DNA of 19,469 bases from Tannerella sp. Its GTDB lineage: Bacteria; Bacteroidota; Bacteroidia; Bacteroidales; Tannerellaceae. Shown piece after piece: positions 1-6,644 of this stretch. A program made the position numbers and the translations under genes. Below the pieces are notes generated by a model. The model ran no database searches. It saw only the letters and a program-made list of their open reading frames with translations, and was not told the DNA's origin. Positions within the stretch are counted from its first letter, which is position 1. Each line of letters opens with the position of its first letter. The DNA lies in the NCBI GenBank assembly GCA_031283785.1, contig JAITBC010000351.1, positions 1-19,469 on the forward strand. Direction: 5' to 3'.

Positions 1-1
1 T

Positions 2-1732
2 AAATTAGAAGCGGTTTTCAAACAAACGGTAGAGCTGTTGAGAAAGTTCAATTATACCCGCTATATCCCTTTGCTGTACTACAATGGTGTGTTGACTGAG
101 TTTCAACGGCAACAGCAACGCAACCTGGGCGGATTTATGAAAGGATTGCTTGTGAAACGTTTGGAAAGCAGTTTTTATGCTTTCCAAAAGAGTATTGGGC
201 GGTTTATCGACCTGCACGAGCGATTTTTGGACATGTTCAACAAGGGAACGGTTTATGTGAGCAAAAAAGTGAATGTCTTTGATTTATTGGACGCCGACGA
301 TATGGCAACACTTGAACAGTTAGTCGAGGACGACAAAGCCGACAAATACGAGGCTGTTAATTTCAGAGATGAATACAAAGATTTGTTGGAACAGGACATT
401 CGGATACTGAAAAAAATCCGGGATATTTGGCAACCCATCAATGGAGATCCTAAAATAGACGCTTTAATTCATTATTTGAAAACAGATAAGAAAATAGCAG
501 GACGCAAAGTCGTATTGTTTACCGAATCAAAAGAGACCGGCGACTATCTATTTGAAAATTTGTTTGACAAGTTCCGAAAGAAAGTAATGTTCTATTCAAG
601 TCATGGCGGACGGTATGAGGATTTGAAAACCAAACACAATCATGCTTTTTCGCGGGATATGGTTACAAATAACTTTGACCCGAAAGCCGACAATCTGTCC
701 AATGATATACAAATATTGATAACCACCGATGTGTTGGCGGAAGGCATCAACCTGCACCGATCCAATGTATTGATTAATTACGATTTGCCTTGGAATCCCA
801 CTCGTGTGTTACAGCGTGCCGGACGTGTAAATCGTTTAGGATCAGAATATACCAATATTCACATATTCAATTTTTTTCCTACAACTCAATCCGATATGCA
901 CCTTGGTTTGGAAGCGAATATCACGAACAAACTGCAAATGTTCCATTATATCATGGGTGAAGATGCCAAATATCTGTCGGACGGCGAAATCATCGGCAGT
1001 CAGGAATTATTTAATACTTTGAATAACAAAAAAATATATATGGGAGAAGAAGATGAGGAAAATTCGGAATTGAAATATCTGACCATAATGCGAGAAATCA
1101 GGGACACTAATCCGGCTTTGTTCGATAAAATCAAGAAACTGCCGAAGCAGGCACGTTCGGGTATGAAAAGCAAAAAAGAAGAAAATCAAATGATTACTTT
1201 TTTTCGTTTGGGAAATCTGAAAAAATTCTATCTTTATGAAGACCTACAATCACAGGAAATAAATTTCTTCGATGCGATGAAACTGATTGAATGTAGCCCC
1301 GATGCGGTGCGTTTGTCTGTGCCTGCGAATTATTTTAACATGCTGAATGTAAACAAGTCGAAGTTCCGCCAAGACACGACCGAAAACAGCGAAATGCCGG
1401 TGAAGAAAGGTGGCAAATCCAATGCCGATTTTATTGAAAAATTGCTGAAAGATCCGGTTTTCAAAAACTATAAGAAATTTACCGAATCGGACGAGGAATT
1501 TATCGCAAACATTCGCATGATGCTAATAAGTGGCGTTATCGCCAAAAAGACAACGCAATTTATCAAGAAGGAATTGGAAAAAGTAGCACTTGTCGAAAAC
1601 AGGCTCGACCCAATGAAAATTCTTTATACACTGCGGACGTCTATCAAACCTGTGAATATGGAGCAGACAACATGGCGGGCGGCAAGTTATCTGAAAAGAG
1701 AAGTGATTTTATCGGAATATTTTTTGAAATAA
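2..1732 (+). CDS. SNF2/RapA-like helicase, C-terminal part (5' end outside the window)
   Basis: The frame is open from the first bases, so the true start lies upstream and 576 codons are visible. The section around nt 150-240 has the [12 protein letters not shown] segment seen in SNF2/RapA (HepA)-type helicases. The helicase C-terminal RecA lobe follows: [14 protein letters not shown] near nt 510-545, [11 protein letters not shown] near nt 722-755 (motif V) and [11 protein letters not shown] near nt 812-843 (motif VI). A roughly 290-residue C-terminal extension after the helicase core has no motif I recognise. The Walker A/DEAH lobe must lie upstream. The gene ends 7 nt before the methyltransferase start, so the two are very likely co-transcribed. 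By analogy with restriction systems that join an ATP-dependent motor to an N6-adenine methyltransferase, it probably supplies DNA translocation. An upstream nuclease domain, for example PLD-like, is possible but not visible. Confidence 0.88.
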   Translation, partial: KLEAVFKQTVELLRKFNYTRYIPLLYYNGVLTEFQRQQQRNLGGFMKGLLVKRLESSFYAFQKSIGRFIDLHERFLDMFNKGTVYVSKKVNVFDLLDADDMATLEQLVEDDKADKYEAVNFRDEYKDLLEQDIRILKKIRDIWQPINGDPKIDALIHYLKTDKKIAGRKVVLFTESKETGDYLFENLFDKFRKKVMFYSSHGGRYEDLKTKHNHAFSRDMVTNNFDPKADNLSNDIQILITTDVLAEGINLHRSNVLINYDLPWNPTRVLQRAGRVNRLGSEYTNIHIFNFFPTTQSDMHLGLEANITNKLQMFHYIMGEDAKYLSDGEIIGSQELFNTLNNKKIYMGEEDEENSELKYLTIMREIRDTNPALFDKIKKLPKQARSGMKSKKEENQMITFFRLGNLKKFYLYEDLQSQEINFFDAMKLIECSPDAVRLSVPANYFNMLNVNKSKFRQDTTENSEMPVKKGGKSNADFIEKLLKDPVFKNYKKFTESDEEFIANIRMMLISGVIAKKTTQFIKKELEKVALVENRLDPMKILYTLRTSIKPVNMEQTTWRAASYLKREVILSEYFLK

Positions 1733-1739
1733 CGGGAAT

Positions 1740-4700
1740 ATGGACAAGAACAAGGCAATGGCAATAATAGAAGAAACATTTGATAACAAGTTCGATAAAG
1801 AATTGTTTGTTAAATTTATAAGGAATTTGCTAAACGATATTGATGCATCGGAAAACAAATATCGCGAGTATCGCGGAAACCTTATCAGGGAATCTTTTCG
1901 TACACATATTACACAATACACGCGCATCGGAAAATATACTGACCCTAACGGCATTGCATTAGACGTACTCGCCATAGAGGTACAAGACGACAGGAAATTG
2001 GATAAAGCCCGTACAAGCCTGCGAAACTTTGTCATCGACCACTTGCAAAAGTTTGAAAAAGACTATGCGTTGGCTGCTTTCTATTCTAAAACGGATGGCA
2101 AACGAAACTGGCGATTTTCATTTGTGAAACTCGAACACCACACAAGTGTAAGAAACGGTAAAATCAAACAGGAAAAAGAATTTACTCCTGCTCGTCGATA
2201 TTCGTTTCTTGTTGGCGAAGACGAGAAGTCTCATACCGCTAAACGCCAACTATTGCCGTTATTACAGAATGTTTACAACAATCCGACTATTGAAGATATC
2301 GAAAAAGCATTCAGCATAGAGGTTGTTACAGATGAATTTTTTGGGCAGTATAAAGAATTGTATCTCCGCCTGTCAGAATATTTGGATGCTGACAATCAGG
2401 TGAAAAGTGTTTTAGAGACGGCAGGAACGGATATTCCGCGTTTTACGAAAAAACTGCTCGGTCAAATTGTATTCCTATATTTCCTGCAAAAGAAAGGCTG
2501 GATGGGTGTCCCACAAAACGATAAATGGGGCAATGGACAGAAAAACTTTTTGCAATCACTTTACAATAAAGCAGAAGCTGAAGGAAGTGACTTTTTCAAT
2601 TCTTGTCTGCGTTATCTGTTTTACGAAGCATTGGCACGTCAGCACGGCGAAGACAATTATTATGCAAGGCTCGATTGCCGTATTCCTTTCCTCAACGGAG
2701 GGTTGTTTGAGGCGAACTACGACTGGGAAACAACAGAAATCAATCTGCCAAACAGATTGTTCCGCAACAACGAAACTGTTGGCAAAACAGGTGATGTCGG
2801 CACAGGCGTACTCGACGTTTTCGACCGCTACAACTTTACCATCCGTGAAGATGAGCCGCTCGAAAAGGAAGTTGCTATCGATCCTGAAATGCTCGGCAAA
2901 GTGTTTGAAAACATGTTGGAAATCACTGAACGTAAAAGTAAAGGCGCTTTTTATACTCCTCGCGAGATTGTTCATTATATGTGTCAGGAAAGCCTGATCC
3001 ATTATCTCGAAACGGCATTGAATAATTCTGTTTCGCGAAATGAAATCGAAGATTTTGTCCGCAACAGTATTTTTTATATCGAACACGATGCGCGGGTAGC
3101 CGACCGCGGCAAAGAAACTGAAACTTACACTTACCGCCTGCCGGAAAGCATCCGCCGGAACGCCAACCTGATTGACCGTCTGCTGACCAACATAAAGATT
3201 TGCGACCCGGCAATCGGTTCGGGTGCTTTCCCTGTTGGGCTGCTAAACGAATTGGTTACTTTACAGCAGGCGCTTCGCAGCCATCTGTCGCAAAATTATC
3301 TATCCCAAAAACTGCAAACGATCGGACTTAGAGCCGAAGACTATCACAGAAATCCCGAAAAATATCTCTATCGCGTGAAACGTCACAATATTCAAGAATC
3401 CATTTATGGTGTGGACATTGATGCAAGTGCGATTGACATTGCTCGATTGCGCCTGTGGCTATCGCTCGTGGTAGACGAAGAAGATTTCGATAACATCGAG
3501 GCGTTGCCAAACCTCGATTACAAGATTGTTTGTGGTAATTCGCTGGTAGGATTTCCTGATAATTGGAACAGTCCAGCATTTGAAAGAATTGAAAACTTGA
3601 AAGACAGTTTCTTTACTGAAACAGAACCGGAAACAAAGAAAAAATATAAAAATGAAATTGATTTTGAAATTTCTGATAGGCTTTATACTTCTAAAAAGAT
3701 ATTCGGATATCAGGTTGATTTTGATTTCAAATTATTCTTTTCGGAGGTTTGGCACGAAAATGGCGGGTTTGATATTGTAATTGGCAACCCGCCGTATATT
3801 TCCACAAAAGGCACAAGTACGGAAGACAAACGAATTTTTGAGAAAATCTACAGTTTTGCGGATGACACCTATAATCATTTTTTTTTCAGAGGAATACCGC
3901 TTTTGTCAACAAATGGCAGTCTTACGTTTATTACGCCTAAAACATTCTGGACAACTCAAACAAAACGTAATTTGCGCAATCTGTTGCTTACAAAGCAAAT
4001 ACTTTACGTTTTTGATACCGCCAATCCATTTTCGGCGGCAATGGTAGATACTTGCATTACATCGATTTCGGCGCGAAAAACTGAAACAAATCAATTGAAA
4101 TTTCTTGACGGAAGCAAAGACTTGATACACCCTGTATCTTATTCCATCAATCAATCTGTTTATCTGAACACCCAAAATTCAGTTATTTTCAAGCCCACAG
4201 ACGAAAACTTGAAAATCTATCGCCTGTTTGGACAAAAGGTAAAAGACTTGTATAATCGGTGGTGGGATAAAATCAAGACAAGCCGTGATATTGAACTCAA
4301 TAAGCATGAGTTGAAAGAATACCGCAAAAGTCTGAAGCCCGGCGATTTTACTCTACTTGGTTGTTTGACAGAAGGCGGTGTGGGACTGCAAACAGGGAAC
4401 AATGGTAAATATATAGCAGTGCGCAAGACCACCAAGTGGGCTAAAAACATTTTGGAATCGCGCCCCAAGAAATTGTCGGAGGCAATCAAAGCAAAGAAAA
4501 TTCCACTGCCCGAAATGGCAAATTTTGCCAATACTGCCGATTATCTTGCATCATTGACTGAAAAAGAGATTGCGGCACTGTTCGACAGTCTTAAAGAGAG
4601 GTACGGACGTGATATTTTCGGACAGGGCTATATTTATCGTCTAATTGATGACCGCGAAATAGCCAACGTGGACGAACTTACCGACGATGAAAAGAAAAAC

Positions 4701-5282
4701 GGTATTTTGGAAACTAAACCTTGCTATGTACCTTATGATAAGGGAGATAAAGACGGAAACCGATGGTATCTCGAAACGCCTTTCGCTATTGAATGGTCGC
4801 AAAAAAACGTCGGGTTTCTTAAAGCAGACTCCAATGCAAGGTATCAGGGTTATATGTTCTATTTTAAGGAGGGGTTTTGTTGGTCTTTAATCAATGGAAC
4901 GCGCAGCGAGAATGATTTAAAATTTAGATTATCAACAGCAGGCGTTTATGATGTTGGAGGCATGTCATTGCATAGTGTTATTGAAAATATTGTTTCTCAA
5001 AAATATATTGTTTGCATTGGAAATAGTAATATAATAAGTAGATATACGGAGTCTTTTATCAATTTTACCGTTAATTTTCAAATAAACGATGCAAGGCAAC
5101 TTCCAATAATAATCCCCTCAAAAGAGCAATTATTAAAATTTGAAATATTATTTAATTCTGCTATTGAAATAAAAATGAAGCAATTTTCTAATCAAATTTC
5201 TATGAATGAAGCCGAAAGTCAACTTCGTGATATACAAGAGAAATTAGATAAAAAGGTTTATGAGTTATACTATTCCATATAA
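1740..5282 (+). CDS. Eco57I-type N6-adenine DNA methyltransferase with switchable C-terminal target-recognition domain
   Basis: This 1180-residue protein has a gamma-class adenine methyltransferase core. Residues about 401-407 read KGAFYTP (motif X region), DPAIGSGAFPVG at about 489 is the SAM-binding motif I, GVDIDASAIDIARLRLWL follows near 557, and IGNPPYI at about 681-687 is the catalytic NPPY motif IV. Residues about 865-900 (LLGCLTEGGVGLQTGNNGKY) resemble TaqI-C/PglX-type recognition domains. The N-terminal 170 residues (for example REYRGNLIRESFRTH) could be a nuclease or accessory domain, but I cannot identify a full catalytic triad. The last 130-157 residues form a recognition module. 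It is bounded by VGFLKA (1024-1029) and FYFKEGFCWS (1040-1049), which are duplicated in a silent inverted cassette just downstream. The protein presumably methylates adenine for self-marking and works with the upstream helicase. BREX PglX, DISARM DrmMI and type IIG/ISP enzymes are relatives to compare, but no other BREX or DISARM gene is visible here. Confidence 0.9.
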   Translation: MDKNKAMAIIEETFDNKFDKELFVKFIRNLLNDIDASENKYREYRGNLIRESFRTHITQYTRIGKYTDPNGIALDVLAIEVQDDRKLDKARTSLRNFVIDHLQKFEKDYALAAFYSKTDGKRNWRFSFVKLEHHTSVRNGKIKQEKEFTPARRYSFLVGEDEKSHTAKRQLLPLLQNVYNNPTIEDIEKAFSIEVVTDEFFGQYKELYLRLSEYLDADNQVKSVLETAGTDIPRFTKKLLGQIVFLYFLQKKGWMGVPQNDKWGNGQKNFLQSLYNKAEAEGSDFFNSCLRYLFYEALARQHGEDNYYARLDCRIPFLNGGLFEANYDWETTEINLPNRLFRNNETVGKTGDVGTGVLDVFDRYNFTIREDEPLEKEVAIDPEMLGKVFENMLEITERKSKGAFYTPREIVHYMCQESLIHYLETALNNSVSRNEIEDFVRNSIFYIEHDARVADRGKETETYTYRLPESIRRNANLIDRLLTNIKICDPAIGSGAFPVGLLNELVTLQQALRSHLSQNYLSQKLQTIGLRAEDYHRNPEKYLYRVKRHNIQESIYGVDIDASAIDIARLRLWLSLVVDEEDFDNIEALPNLDYKIVCGNSLVGFPDNWNSPAFERIENLKDSFFTETEPETKKKYKNEIDFEISDRLYTSKKIFGYQVDFDFKLFFSEVWHENGGFDIVIGNPPYISTKGTSTEDKRIFEKIYSFADDTYNHFFFRGIPLLSTNGSLTFITPKTFWTTQTKRNLRNLLLTKQILYVFDTANPFSAAMVDTCITSISARKTETNQLKFLDGSKDLIHPVSYSINQSVYLNTQNSVIFKPTDENLKIYRLFGQKVKDLYNRWWDKIKTSRDIELNKHELKEYRKSLKPGDFTLLGCLTEGGVGLQTGNNGKYIAVRKTTKWAKNILESRPKKLSEAIKAKKIPLPEMANFANTADYLASLTEKEIAALFDSLKERYGRDIFGQGYIYRLIDDREIANVDELTDDEKKNGILETKPCYVPYDKGDKDGNRWYLETPFAIEWSQKNVGFLKADSNARYQGYMFYFKEGFCWSLINGTRSENDLKFRLSTAGVYDVGGMSLHSVIENIVSQKYIVCIGNSNIISRYTESFINFTVNFQINDARQLPIIIPSKEQLLKFEILFNSAIEIKMKQFSNQISMNEAESQLRDIQEKLDKKVYELYYSI
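4809..4825 (+). repeat. Outer inverted repeat, expressed copy (17 bp)
   Basis: GTCGGGTTTCTTAAAGC codes for VGFLKA at residues 1024-1029. It is identical to the reverse complement of 5725-5741 and lies 30 bp before the inner repeat. Confidence 0.85.
4856..4885 (+). repeat. Inner inverted repeat, expressed copy (30 bp)
   Basis: This perfect 30-bp copy matches the reverse complement of 5647-5676. It begins GTTCTATTTTAAGG, ends TTTTGTTGGTC, and codes for FYFKEGFCWS. Flanking bases differ immediately on both sides. Identity at every base, third codon positions included, beside strongly diverged flanks suggests recombination or gene conversion keeps the copies identical. Confidence 0.9.
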
Positions 5283-5780
5283 TTTGTTCACTGCTATATC
5301 TAGTTCTTTTTGAATTTCTTCTAATAAAAGTTCTGCTTTTTGTTCAGTAATTAAATGTCTTGATTCATTTATCCTGATTTTTAACGTTTTCTCAAAAATA
5401 GATTTGAATAAGATCAATTGTTCATTTGTTGGGACAAGTATTGGTATCAATTTAGCATCACCTGTTGTACAATGTGAAGTTGCATTCACAAATGAATCTA
5501 CATAATAGGCTACAAACCGTGAGTTTAGCATGCAAATCAAGTAATATTCAGGAACATGATCTGTTACAGAAAAAAAAGTCATACTTTCAGTACTATGGAC
5601 TGTTTTTTGTTTTTGACGACATTTTATATGGGTTGTTAAAACATTTGACCAACAAAACCCCTCCTTAAAATAGAACTGTGGATTACGAACAACCGGCATA
5701 CCTTCACCTTTTTTTCCTGAATTAGCTTTAAGAAACCCGACCTTAAATTGCGTCTTTTTACGTTTATAATCAAATAACAC
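5265..5780 (-). CDS. Silent alternative target-recognition cassette of the methyltransferase
   Basis: This minus-strand frame of 171 codons is homologous to the C-terminus of the adjacent methyltransferase but faces the opposite way. It shares VGFLKA (residues 14-19) and FYFKEGFCWS (36-45) exactly. It then diverges for about 55-60 residues and converges again: SFVNATSHCTTGDAKLIP and VPTNEQL here match SFINFTVNFQINDARQLP and IPSKEQL in the expressed copy. Both end in a short amphipathic, probably helical tail. The two frames are tail-to-tail and overlap by 18 nt. The cassette has no methyltransferase core, and its open frame begins only 14 bp from the divergently placed recombinase start, so an own promoter is unlikely. 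I read it as an unexpressed specificity cassette, made functional by inversion into the methyltransferase. The ATG at 5780 is probably not used as a start. Confidence 0.85.
   Translation of the reverse strand: MLFDYKRKKTQFKVGFLKANSGKKGEGMPVVRNPQFYFKEGFCWSNVLTTHIKCRQKQKTVHSTESMTFFSVTDHVPEYYLICMLNSRFVAYYVDSFVNATSHCTTGDAKLIPILVPTNEQLILFKSIFEKTLKIRINESRHLITEQKAELLLEEIQKELDIAVNKLYGIV
5647..5676 (-). repeat. Inner inverted repeat, silent copy (30 bp)
   Basis: This is the exact reverse complement of 4856-4885. It codes for the same ten residues in the silent cassette and sits in the same codon phase, so crossover here keeps the reading frame. Confidence 0.9.
5725..5741 (-). repeat. Outer inverted repeat, silent copy (17 bp)
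   Basis: This is the reverse complement of 4809-4825. In the silent cassette it is separated from the inner repeat by 48 bp instead of 30 bp, and the sequence between differs (NSGKKGEGMPVVRNPQ here, DSNARYQGYM in the expressed copy). Both spacers are multiples of three. Confidence 0.85.
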
Positions 5781-5794
5781 AAAAAAATAAAAGT

Positions 5795-6385
5795 ATGATT
5801 TACGGATACATTCGAGTAAGTACAGACAGGCAGACGGTTGAAAATCAAAGATTTGAAATTAATGAATTTTGCAAGCGTAATAACATTACAGTCGCGAAAT
5901 GGATTGAAGAAACCATTTCAGGCACAAAGGAGGTGGAAAAACGAAAATTGGGAGGACTATTGGAATCATTACAAAAAGAAGATATTCTAATATGCGCCGA
6001 ACTCTCACGTTTAGGGCGTAACTTATTGATGATTATGTCAATACTCAATGTTTGTATGGAAAAAGAAGTGCAAGTTTGGACAATCAAAGACAATTACCGC
6101 TTGGGTAGCGATATTAGTTCAAAAGTGCTTGCTTTTGCATTTGCTTTAAGTGCTGAAATTGAACGTACTCTCATTTCACAACGGACGAAAGAGGCATTGG
6201 CAAGAATGAAATCGGAAGGTATTCATGTCGGAAGACCTCGCGGTGCACGAAATCTGCAAGTTAAACTGACCGGCAAAGAGCAGGAAATACACTGCTTATT
6301 AGAGCAAAATGTTCCCAAGGTTGATATTGCAAAAATGATGGGAGTCCATCGTTCAACTTTGCGAAGGTTTTTGATGGGAACATAA
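5795..6385 (+). CDS. Serine site-specific recombinase (DNA invertase, Hin/Pin-like)
   Basis: The 196-residue length is close to that of Hin/Gin invertases (about 190). The N-terminal resolvase fold opens with YGYIRVST, where Ser9 is the expected nucleophile. ELSRLGRN (residues 69-76) supplies the conserved arginines R72 and R75. FALSAEIERTLISQRTKEAL matches the long E helix, GRPRGA follows it, and a short C-terminal helix-turn-helix lies at about 173-193 (DIAKMMGVHRSTLRRFL). The gene starts 14 bp beyond the silent cassette and lies outside the proposed invertible segment, so it would stay in place in both orientations. The start ATG has no clear Shine-Dalgarno site, which is normal in this phylum. 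TACGTTTA at 5759-5766 is a 7 of 8 match to the TAnnTTTG -7 box. It most likely catalyses inversion of the methyltransferase recognition cassette; action on distant sites cannot be excluded. Confidence 0.93.
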   Translation: MIYGYIRVSTDRQTVENQRFEINEFCKRNNITVAKWIEETISGTKEVEKRKLGGLLESLQKEDILICAELSRLGRNLLMIMSILNVCMEKEVQVWTIKDNYRLGSDISSKVLAFAFALSAEIERTLISQRTKEALARMKSEGIHVGRPRGARNLQVKLTGKEQEIHCLLEQNVPKVDIAKMMGVHRSTLRRFLMGT

Positions 6386-6433
6386 ACGGTACTATCAAAC
6401 TGCCTATAAAACAGGAATTGCAAACCGCATTTT

Positions 6434-6455
6434 TGTGTGCAAATTGTGTGCAAAT
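6434..6455. repeat. Tandem 11-bp repeat, possible attachment-site region
   Basis: Two adjacent perfect copies of TGTGTGCAAAT occupy this stretch between the recombinase gene and the tRNA-Met gene. The position, at the 3' side of a tRNA gene and on the island side, fits an integrase arm or attachment region. No second copy at a far island end can be tested in this window. Confidence 0.4.
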
Positions 6456-6458
6456 AAA

Positions 6459-6498
6459 AAACAGAGAGGCTTACTTTCCATCGCAAACCTCTCTGTTT
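6459..6498 (-). terminator. Intrinsic terminator downstream of tRNA-Met
   Basis: An 11-bp perfect stem (6459-6469 with 6488-6498, AACAGAGAGG against CCTCTCTGTT) has an 18-nt loop. Read on the minus strand, the stem is followed by TTTTTATTT, a good U-tract. On the plus strand the tail is poor, so it mainly terminates tRNA-Met transcription and may weakly stop the recombinase transcript. Confidence 0.75.
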
Positions 6499-6502
6499 CA
6501 CG

Positions 6503-6576
6503 TAGCGAGACGGGGCTATGATCCCCGGACCTCATGATTATGAATCATGCGCTCTAACCGGCTGAGCTATCTCGCC
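6503..6576 (-). tRNA. tRNA-Met (CAT), elongator type
   Basis: The 74-nt cloverleaf reads on the minus strand: acceptor GGCGAGA with TCTCGCT (first pair G-U) and A73; D-arm GCTC/GAGC; anticodon stem CATGA/TCATG with loop TTCATAA, anticodon CAT; T-stem CGGGG/CCCCG. CCA is not encoded. The anticodon arm resembles elongator tRNA-Met rather than initiator tRNA (no C1-A72 mismatch, no GGG/CCC stem); a lysidine-modified tRNA-Ile cannot be fully excluded. The T-loop ATCATAG departs from the usual TTCRANN. It has its own promoter just upstream. Confidence 0.88.
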
Positions 6577-6591
6577 ATCATAAAAGCGGGG

Positions 6592-6622
6592 CAAAGGTAG
6601 AATATTATTTCGTATTTGCAAA
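6592..6622 (-). promoter_or_regulatory. Promoter of tRNA-Met
   Basis: On the minus strand TTTG (6619-6622), 19 nt, then TACCTTTG (6592-6599) match the Bacteroidetes -33/-7 consensus TTTG-N19-TAnnTTTG completely. Transcription would begin about 5-10 nt before the mature tRNA 5' end at 6576. Confidence 0.75.
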
Positions 6623-6644
6623 AGATTGCCGGCTATTTTTACTG

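Larger units (their letters stand above)
4809..5741. other. Putative invertible DNA segment (specificity switch)
   Basis: This segment runs between the outer edges of two nested inverted-repeat pairs and contains the expressed recognition domain (+) and the silent one (-). Both repeats are in the same codon phase in both copies: V1024 of the expressed protein aligns with V14 of the silent frame, and F1040 with F36. Crossover at the outer 17-bp pair would give a protein of 1181 residues, and at the inner 30-bp pair 1175 residues, against 1180 now. A serine recombinase gene lies 53 bp outside the right end. Inversion itself is inferred, since only one orientation can be seen here. Confidence 0.8.

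Noticed and set aside
4866..4872. AAGGAGG inside the 30-bp repeat, resembling a Shine-Dalgarno site for separate translation of the recognition domain
   Set aside because: The bases are explained by coding for FKEGF, no in-frame start codon follows at the right distance, and Bacteroidetes make little use of Shine-Dalgarno sites.
5465..5668. Plus-strand open frame inside the silent cassette
   Set aside because: It lies opposite the silent recognition domain, whose homology to the methyltransferase C-terminus explains the sequence.
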